64,000 bases of DNA, from positions 6,982,965-7,046,964 of the forward strand of contig NC_083344.1 of the NCBI RefSeq assembly GCF_019175385.1, given 5' to 3'. The stretch comes from Lycium barbarum. Its lineage: Eukaryota > Streptophyta > Magnoliopsida > Solanales > Solanaceae. Shown one piece after another: positions 34,001 to 44,100 of the stretch. Under the pieces are notes generated by a model. It was not told the DNA's origin. It did no database searches and worked only from the letters and a program-made list of their open reading frames with translations. Positions within the stretch are counted from its first letter, which is position 1. Each line of letters opens with the position of its first letter. The translations under genes and the position numbers were made by a program.

Positions 34001-37000
34001 CATCACTGTTGTCTATGGAAAGTGTGATGAAGCTCTTAGAATGGAACTGTGGGATGACCTAAGAAACACTGCTGAAAGAATCCAAGGCCCCTGGGGGGTA
34101 GTTGGTGACTTTAATGTGATTACCTGTTGTGAAGAGAAACAAGGGGGGAGACCTTTTAGAATTGAAGACTGTGTTAACTTTCTCTCTTGTCTAGCTGATT
34201 GTGGTCTGCAGGATGCAGGATTCTTTGGTTCAAATTTCACTTGGTGCGACAACAGGGATCCTCCTAACACCATTTGGGAGAGGCTCGATAGGCTGGTTTA
34301 CAACTCTGAATGGTTTGATACATTTGGCTCAACTTTGGTTACCCACCTGTCTAGGACAGGATCTGATCATGCCCCCCTTCTTATTCATGCTGGCACTGAG
34401 GAGATGAATTTTATCAAGTATTTCAAGTTTTTAAATATCTGGACTGAACATGAAGATTATTTATCCATTGTCAAATAGGCTTGGGAGATCAATGCAACTG
34501 GGAATCCCCTCCAGGCTCTCCATCAGAAGATTAAAAATGTTTGCTCCAGGTTAAGTGTGTGGTCGAGGATAGCATTCGGGGACATCTATGAAGAGCCCAA
34601 GAGACTTGAAATCTTGATTAGAAGTTTAGAGGAGGCCATGATCTTGGATGCCTCTGCTGAAATTAGAATGCAACTTGCTAGGGCCAGAGCTGAATTTTCC
34701 AGGTTTCTGATTCTCCAAGACACTATACTAAGGCAAAAGGCAAGAGTTAGGTGGCTTTCTGAAGGAGATACCAACTCGGCTTTCTTTCATGGGATAATCA
34801 AAGGGAGAAGGAAGAGGTTAAACATCCAAAAGATTAGAGATGAAGATGATAATCTATTTGAAGGAACTGCTGCTATTGCTGAAGCAGCAGTGGATTTTTT
34901 TCAGAAGCTCTTCTCACCTGAATCAACCACTGATGAACCCACCTCTTTGAATGTTATCCAAAGCGTAGTTTCTGATGAAGATAATAGATTTTTGATTGCC
35001 ATTCCCTCCAGAGAAGAGATTAAGGAGATTGTTTTCCAACTTGATCCAGATAGTGCCCCTGGTCCGGATGGACTAAGTGGCAAGTTCTACCAGAGTTCAT
35101 GGAATGTTATTGCTGAAGATGTTTTTCTTGCAGTTAAAGCCTTTTTTGAAGGATCTACTCTTCCTAAGTTTTTCACCCATACTTGCTTAGTCATGGTTCC
35201 TAAAGTGGAATTCCCCCAACACTTTACGGACATAAGGCCTATTAGTCTTTGCAATGTGTCCTCCAAAATCATTTCTAAACTCCTTACTGCTAGACTAAGT
35301 GGTTTGCTTCCTAGGATTATCTCTCCTAATCAAAGTGGTTTTGTGAAAGGGAGAGCAATTTCTGAAAACATTATTCTTGCCCAGGAAATTGTTAATGATA
35401 TTGGGAAACCAGTGGATGGGGAAAATGTTTTGTTGAAACTTGACATGGCTAAGGCCTATGATAGGGTGTCCTGGTCCTTCCTCTGTAACATGCTAAGGAA
35501 AATGGGCTTTGATGAAAGATGGGTGGATATTGTGTTCAGATTCATTTCAAACAATTGGTACTCTGTGATTGTAAATGGTGGAAGACATGGTTTTTTCCAA
35601 TCAGGAAGAGGTTTAAGGCAAGGGGACCCCCTCTCCCCTTCCCTTTTTGTTTTAACAGCAGAGTTACTTTCTCAATCCCTCAACCAGTTGAACAGCAACA
35701 TGAGATTTATTGGCTTCACCATGAGCAATCAGGGGCCACAAATTAACCACCTTGCATATGCAGATGATACCATTTTGTTTTGCAATGGTGGTAGAACTTC
35801 TATAAGACTGATGCTTAAAACCTTGGCAAAGTATGAGGCTATATCAGGGCAAAAGATCAACAAGGCAAAATGTAGCTTCTCTGTTGCTATCAAGACTGAT
35901 CTGGAAACCATCAGTAGGTTGGAGACTCTCACAGGAATGAAGTATGAGCCACTTCCCATTAAATACCTTGGTTGCCCATTATACTCAGGGAGAAAAAAGA
36001 ATGAGTATTTCTCTGCCATGGTCTCCAAAGTCATCAATAGGGTCAGAGGTTGGCACTTGAAGTTTCTATCAACTGGGGGGAAAGCAGTTCTCATCAGACA
36101 TGTCCTTCTGGCCTTGAACATTCACACTCTTGCTGCTGTTCATCCCACTAAAGGAGCCATTGAAGACATTGAAAGATACCTAGCTAGGTTCTTCTGGTCT
36201 GGGCAAGACAACAATACTAGACAACACTGGATAGCTTGGCATAAGCTTTGTCTTCCCTATGATGAGGGTGGTGCTAATTTTAGGAGAGTTGATGACATTT
36301 GCAAAGCATTCACAGCCAAGCAATGGTGGAAACTCAGGACTACTAACTCTTTTTTGTCTCAATTTTGCAGGGCAAAGTATGGTAGCATTAATCATCTTAT
36401 ATTCATGAAATGGGTTACTGGCCAATCCCACAGTTGGCAAGCTATGTGTAAGATTAAATTTGAGGTAGAGCAACATGTCCTGTGGAAAGTGGGAAGGGGC
36501 AATCTAAGTTTCTGGTATGATAATTGGACCAATTTCGGTCCCCTTTGTAGTAGCCTACCTGATGATGCTGAATACGACAACACTAGAGTTTGTGAAGTGC
36601 TTAGAAATGGTGAATGGGTCTGGGCAGTGCTCAGGATTCCCCCTCCAGATGCAGTCAAGAACTTGGTGAACTCTGTCCACATTATTCTTAACCAGGAATT
36701 AGATGACACAGCAGTATGGACTCCGAGCACGAATGGAAAATTTTCAGTCTCCTCTGCTTGGGAGTGCTTGAGATAGAGAAATGAGGTTACAGCTTTTGAC
36801 AAGAGCATCTGGCACAAGGATGTGCCCTTCAATATGACCTTTATGACATGGAGAGCAGCCCACAACAGGGTGGCAACAGTTGACAACATTGGAAAATTTG
36901 GAATTGACTTGAGTACTACTTGCTCTTGTTGTCCTGAACCTTCCATGACCCCCGGAGAGGAAGATTGTGAGCATTTGTTTTATAGGGGTCAATTTGCCTA

Positions 37001-38072
37001 AAAACTGTGGAGTATATTTGTTGGTAGGATAGGGATCCCTTTTACCGGTTTGAATCTAAGAACTATGCTCTCCTACTGCTGGAAATTTAAGAACAAAAAC
37101 TCAATAGCTTCGTATGTGTGCAAGATCATGGCTCCTATCATCATTTGGGAGTTATGGAGGTCGAGATGTGCTAGCAAGTTTGGCAATGAAAAACCTGCAG
37201 TTCTGAGGTCTAAAAGTTTAATTACTTTTAACATTGTGCAAATTATGAAAGCTCATTTCAAAGGGGTTGCAGTGGGGAACACTTGGGAGGACATTTGCAA
37301 GTTGTTTGACCTCAAACTAGTGGAATTATGCTACAAAAGAGTGATATGGATGAAGCCACCTATCCCTTTTGTCAAAGTCAACAGTGATGGAAGCTGCATA
37401 AATAACAATTGTGGAGGAGGAGGAGTAGTGAGGGACTATACTGGAAAAACTTTGATGGCATACAACCTTCCACTTGGCCAAGGAAATAGCAACTGGGCGG
37501 AGGCTCATGCTTTGTTGTTTGGACTGCAATGGTGTATAGAGCAGGGTATGTCGTTCATTATGGGAGAAACTGACTCTTTACTCATACAAAAGTGCACTCA
37601 AGGAGACTGGACAGTTCCATGGAGAATTGCTGAAACAATCTCAAAGATCCAAACGTTGATTCAAGGGAGAGGAATTACCATCCAACATTGCTTTCGGGAA
37701 GCCAATCAAGTTGCGGACAAGTTAGCTTCTTTAAGTCACCATCTGCAAGAGACACACATCTACACTAGTTTTGATATAATGCCAAGACAAATCAAAGGTT
37801 TACTTAACGTCGATAGATGGCAACTTCCAACCTTTCGAGCCAGGGGAAAAAGACCGGGTGTGCTTACCTTGGAGCCACCATGACCTTTTTAGCTTTAGTA
37901 TCACTGTAGGGTTGGAACTGATGTTGTTCTTAGGCTCATTTTCCTCAAATTAGAGGGTCTGATTGCTTGCATCAGACCCACAAAGTGTTCTAGAGGGCCA
38001 GGCTATCCCCTCTCTCTACAAACTGTAACTTTTTGACAAAGTGGTAATAAAAGTGTGACTTGGAATTAAAAA

Positions 38073-38115
<43 letters not shown>

Positions 38116-41100
38116 AGGAGAAGTTCGTCTGGCCATTTTCTCAAATTAGAGAGCTCAGTGTTTTCACATGTTTCGGATCAGTGTTTTATAAGAAACACCT
38201 AGGACAAATTAGGAAATCATAGAGAGAATTTTACAATGTAGTGCACTTTTCATACAAAAATAAAAAAAAAACTGACTTATTTTCTTACCCATTGAAAATT
38301 ACTTTACATTAGAAGTTCTAAATACAAAAATCAAAGTTATTCAACAATCAACATTATACCCATTACCCAGTAACCCACTTTCTCATATTTTCAATCAATA
38401 CACATAGAAGCATGCACACATATAATCTCCTAATATATTTTAAACGAAATCAAGAGAAACAATAATAAACTTGAAAAACTAGTTTACATACATATTTACA
38501 AACTAACAGTGAAAAAAATAAAAAGAGAAAAAAGCAACTTGAGTTGAAAAGAGTAAAGAACTTGTGTACATGGAGGAACAAAGAGGATGACTAACCAGCA
38601 ATATAAACTCTTAATTTGCTGCTATGGGGAATGGAGAATGGAGTTCTCTTTGTCTTTGGAGAAAATTGATTGTTCGTTGTTTATGGGAGAGTGGGAGACT
38701 AAAGGAGAGGACAACATATGGATTGGGATTTGGGAAAGATAATAAATTACGGCTTCTAGCCAAATAAAAAAAAATTACTTTCAGAATTTGAGTATTAATT
38801 TAAGGACTTATGGAGTAAATTTGGTTTTAATTTGAAGAGGTATCTTGGGCTTACGCCTCATTATAAAACGCGCCTCAACGCCCGGACGTATGCCCAAATT
38901 GTTGGGTGTACGCCTTTCGATACTTTCGCCCCCACCATAGCCTCGGGGCAATTTAGGTACGCCTCGCATCGGGGCTCGCCCCGAAAACGCCTTTTAAAAC
39001 ACTGGCAAAAACATTATCTACCATCAAAGCGCACAGCTTAAATTCAAAATTAAAGGATTTAATTAATATATATACTAACAGCGCGGTGAACTTTGCACTA
39101 TCATCGTATTTGAACCTCGTTGCAGGCTTGGCTCAAGTTATATGTTCTATATTTACTAGTTATTAATCTCACTTATTCAAGACACTTACATATCTAATCA
39201 TCTAGACACTTACATATCTAATCATCTTTCAGTTGACCTGATAGTGTATAAATTCTTTTACACTGACACTGCATAAAAGTTAAAAACATTTGAAGTTATG
39301 AAATTACCTTCTCCCAAAGCCAAATTGTAGTAAAGATCAATAATGTTGGGGCAATTTTGGTAGCATTCTTGAGAGCAAAGCTTAGAAGTGAATGTTGATT
39401 CAAGAAGTGAATCAGAAGAAATGCCAACAGAGTTCCTATCAGCTCCACAAGCACTTATGCACTCATCACTTTCAATCAAATTTGCTATGCCATTATCTGC
39501 CACTACTACCTCTAAGGTCTTGCATTGGTACCCTGTTGTTCCTTCACTTGGTTCATAAGTCTCCAAAGAGCAGCGATTACCGGAGGAAGCAACTGAGTAG
39601 GCACAGATTCCTACTGACAAATCTTCACACACAATTTCTCCTGCATTTTCAAATAATAGTACAAAATAGGTATCAAGGTCACGATCAATATCATCACTAC
39701 ATGAAATTGTAGTCATCAGTATTGTCATTGTCATCAATATTGATCCCATCAAGAAGAAAACTATTAGGCTTATTATCCAGAAACTTTTTCAGAAATACCG
39801 TAATGAAAGTAACAGAGGAGTTTGTCGCTAGATATTTGGCTAAATAGGAAGAACAAGGCCTTTTTCTCAAATAAGCCAATTCATTTGGAACCGGACCCTG
39901 GAGATCCACTCTTTTTCCTATTCAAAGATCAGCCTCCTAGCTCTATGTTTTCACATTGAGGATTGTTTGCAGAGATGTCAACAAAATAGGATTTTAAGTC
40001 AGTGGATTCAAAGAAATATTTGTTTAATACAAATTTTGTGCAGCAGCAACAACAATGTTGTTGTTGTATGGTGTAATTGGCATTTCACAGAGTCGGCTTG
40101 TTTTCTCTCTCGGCGCATGTTAACTAATGTGCGCCGGTCATGGAGAAGAGAGTACGCATACCTACCGTGAAGGCGCAAATGGCACAGGAAGCTTTACAAA
40201 ATAAGAATAATCGGGGAAAGAAGAATACAACGATGGTCACAAAGAGCACTACAACAGTAACACCGGCCAAAGTGGGAAGCGAAACTCCGGCGGTGGCAAT
40301 AAGGTCTGAATCAACAACACCAGCTCGTATTGGGGAGGAAATTACTAAATTGGAAGCATCACAGATATGGATCGAGGTCACACAAGCATCGGCTAGCTCG
40401 GGTAAGCAAACTTCTTCTAGTAGTGGAGTTAAATCATGGGCTGATCAGGCTGAAGAGACAATTGAAACGACTAGTCTGGGGTCAATTTGGGATAATTTCG
40501 ATATCAATAAGGTATCAAATGCAGGGTTCAAATTGGATTATGTTGCGCCTAAAATGCAGGGGGAAACCCTAATTACTGAAATTGAGTTTGCTGATATTGA
40601 ATCAGAGATACTATATTGGAAAACAGCGGTTGTATGCTATGTGCTAGGTGCGCATCCTCCCTTTGAAGTGCTTAATGGCTATATACATAGAATCTGGGCG
40701 AAGCATGGTATAAACAAAGTATCTATGTTGAAAAATGGCATAGTGCTTGTCCGATTTGATACAGCAGAGGGGAAGAATGAAGTTCTACAAGGGGGAATTT
40801 ATCACTTCGATAACAAACCATTCATAGTGAAGTCATGGAATACTGACATAGAGTTTACCAAAGATGAACTTTACACAGTTCCTATTTGGATAAAATTGCC
40901 AGGCCTGGATTTTAAATATTGGAGCGTAAAAGGATTGAGTAAATTGGGGAGTCTAGTGGGCAAACCACTGATGGTTGATCACAATACTGAGCAGAAGAGG
41001 GGGTTGCATTTTGCTAGATTATTGGTAGAAGTCAAGATGGATGCGAAATTGCCAGACACAATATTGTTTCGTAATGAAAGGGACTCAATTGTAGAGCAGA

Positions 41101-44100
41101 AAGTAGTGTATGATTGGAAGCCTACTTTGTGTAACTACTGTCATAAGTATGGTCACTCTGTGGGATTTCAGGAAAAAAAGAGCTCCTATACAGAAGAAAC
41201 ATCCACCTGTGCAGGCAGCGACTACTGTAGGTGGGGAACAACCTGTCGCTGTAGTAGCAACGAAGAGTGGAACATAAAAAGGTGCAGACGTAGCAAAAAG
41301 TGGAGCAAAATGAGTAGATGAAGTAGCAGTAATGCATGGAGTACAAGCAGCTGCAATGGTAGCAAAGAAAAAAGCACCAGCAGCTGTAGTAGTGGCAAAA
41401 AGAGGTGTTGAAGCACAGGAAGCAGAGCAACCAACCACATCAAGCCCAATCAAACATGGACAGGGCACAGAGCAGGTTATCACAACTTGGGTTACTCCAG
41501 TTAAACCAGGAAAAGCTCCAGGGACATCACATAATCAAGTGACCAGTAGAAACACTTATCAGGTAATGCAGGAATCAGATTCTGGGCAAATAACTGTAGC
41601 AAGGATTGAGAATGTGGGTGGCACTCCCATTCCTCAAACTGGAAATGGTTAATATGATTTGTTGGAACGTGAGGGGACTAAATGCCCCTAATAAGCAAAA
41701 GGAGGCAAAACTCCTTTGCAATAGAGAGCAGGTAGGAGTGATGGGGTTGTTAGAAAATAAAATAAAGAGTAATAAGATTGATGAAGTAGCTAACAGAATG
41801 TTTGGAGGCTGGCAATACATCACAAATTTGGAATCTCATTATAATGGAAGAGTGTGGTTGGTGTGGAGACCTGATTTTTATACAGTGGTGCCTCTTGCTT
41901 CGTCAGCACAAGTTATCACGTGTGAAATCTTGTATATTCCTCTTCAGCTCAAGTATAATATATCCATAGTATATGCTTATAATACGAAGGAAGGTAGGAG
42001 AGAACTGTGGGAATCTCTGGTAAGGCAAAGTGTGGGATGTGTTACACCATGGATAGTGTTGGGAGATTTAATTCGGTGCTGAGAGGGGAGGACAGACTGG
42101 GTGGTAATCCTGTTACATGGAATGAGGTTGCTGATTTTCAAGACTGTTTGGATACTTGTGGTCTTATTGAAGTACCACACCAGGGGCAAAAATATACCTG
42201 GAATGACAATAGCTCTCCAAGAGTTTTTTCAAAAATTGATTGGACTTTTATAAACTCAGCTTGGCTTAATAATATGCCTCCATGTACTGCTGTTAATTTA
42301 CCAGAGGGAATAAGTGATCATTGTCCAATTAAGCTTAGTTTGGATGGCCAAAACACTAGAAGGAAAAGAGCTTTCCAATATTGTAATGCCTGGGGCCAAC
42401 ACCCTTCTTTCATGAATACAGTTAGGAAAGGATGGGATCTAAATATAAATGGGTGTAGCATGTGGAAACTGGTGAGAAAGCTGAAGCTACTAAAGTCTGA
42501 CCTTAAAAAGCTCAACTCCCAATTTTTCAGGAACATTGTTACAGAATCAAATGATGACAGAGAAGAGTTGTTTATAGCACAAAGAGCCTTGCAGACTGAT
42601 CCTTCGAATGTGGATCTTCAGCAGGAAGAAAAAGAGAAGTGCTCTAAATTTAGGCAATCCTCATACCTTGTAGAAATGTTTCTTCAGCAACAGAGCAAGG
42701 CCACATGGATAAAATTGGGAGATGATAATACTCAATACTTCTATTCAGTAATTAAACATAGAATGCTAAAGCAGGTTACCACTCAGCTGAGAGATGACCA
42801 AGGGAACTGGCATTCAGATAATGAAGAAATTGCAAGTCTGTTTGTCAATTACTATAAAGAACTTCTTGGTAAACAAGCTGAGGTGAGAATTAAAGCATTT
42901 AGAAGCTTCCATAAAAATGGCCCATTGCTATCTCAGGAACAACAGGTCCTGATCTTGCAACCATATACCGGTAACGAAGTGAAAACAGCAGTTTTTCAGA
43001 TTGATAGTGACAAGAGCCCTGGACCTGATGGATATGGCAGTGGCTTTTTTAAATCAGCCTGGGAAATAGTGGGAGAAGATGTGGTGACAGCAGTTCTGGA
43101 GTTCTTCACAAATGGCAAATTACTTAAACAGTTGAATGCTACTAATATTGCCTTGATCCCCAAGATTAGTAGTCCAGAGCAGGCAAGTCAGTTTAGACCT
43201 ATTGCTTGTTGTAATGTGATTTATAAGTGCATTTCCAAGGTGATATGTCAAAGACTGAAGGGAGCAATACAAACAATAGTAGCAGATAACCAATCAGCAT
43301 TTGTGCAGGGCAGGTCCATGCTACATAATGTTCTTATATGTCATGACATACTTAGACACTATAATAGACAAACTACCCCAAGGTGCTTAATGAAGATTGA
43401 TTTGAGAAAGGCTTATGATATGGTGAGTTGGGAATTCCTGGAGGAAGCATTAAGGGGATATGAATTTCCAAACAGCTTCATCAATTTGATAATGACCTGT
43501 GTAACTTCTCCAATGTTCACAGTTAAAGTCAATGGTGAAGGGCATGGATTTTTTGCAGGAAAGAGGGGACTTAGACAAGGGGACCCAATGTCACCCCTAT
43601 TGTTTGTGTTAGTAATGGAGTATTTGTCAAGAACTTTGAAGTGCATGGGGGAGCTGCTTGATTTCCAGTACCACCCAATGTGCAAAAGAATAAAGCTGAC
43701 GCATTTGATATTTGCAGATAACCTCATGATTTTTTGTAAGGGTAACATGACCTCTGTTTCTAGAATTATGGAAGCACTAACTCATTTTAGTGATGTGACA
43801 GGACTACAAGCAAATATGGACAAGTCTAGTTTGTTCCTGGCAGGTGTTGACGATCAGACCAAAGAGCAACTTCTATTGAGGACAGGGTTTATCTTAGGTT
43901 CTTTTCCTATTAGATACCTCGGATTACCACTGACCTCAAAGAGATGGTGTAAAATGGAGTGTCAACAGCTTATTGACAAAATCACAACAAGGATAAAAAG
44001 CGCATATTCTAAACAACTATCTTATGCAGGCAGGCTGCAGATTATTAACGCTGTCCTATTCTCAATCCAAAGCTTCTGGAGCTCTGTGTTCATACTACCT

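Larger units (their letters stand above)
31151..38074 (+). mobile_element. L1-type LINE with RNase H, 6.9 kb
   Basis: From the SINE A-tail to a short poly(A) at 38068-38074. ORF1 (gag-like) and ORF2 (endonuclease, reverse transcriptase, zf-RVT, RNase H) are present in the normal order, with a 3' UTR containing aataaaag. ORF1 has one frame change and ORF2 three stops, so it is no longer autonomous but not very old. Its target duplication is hidden in the A/TA tracts. Confidence 0.88.
30764..39004. mobile_element. hAT-like element (about 1.06 kb) split by SINE and LINE
   Basis: Terminal repeats CAGTATTTTAAAAGGCG and, reverse-complemented, CAGTGTTTTAAAAGGCG, flanked by gtaaaaac (30756-30763) and gcaaaaac (39005-39012), 7 of 8 identical. 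The left arm is 30764-30931 and the right arm about 38114-39004; in between sit a (TA)n tract, a SINE and a 6.9 kb LINE. The right arm end is unusually GC-rich (38850-39000) with 'gcctcggggc' and 'tcggggctcgcccc' palindromes. Non-autonomous. Confidence 0.75.
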
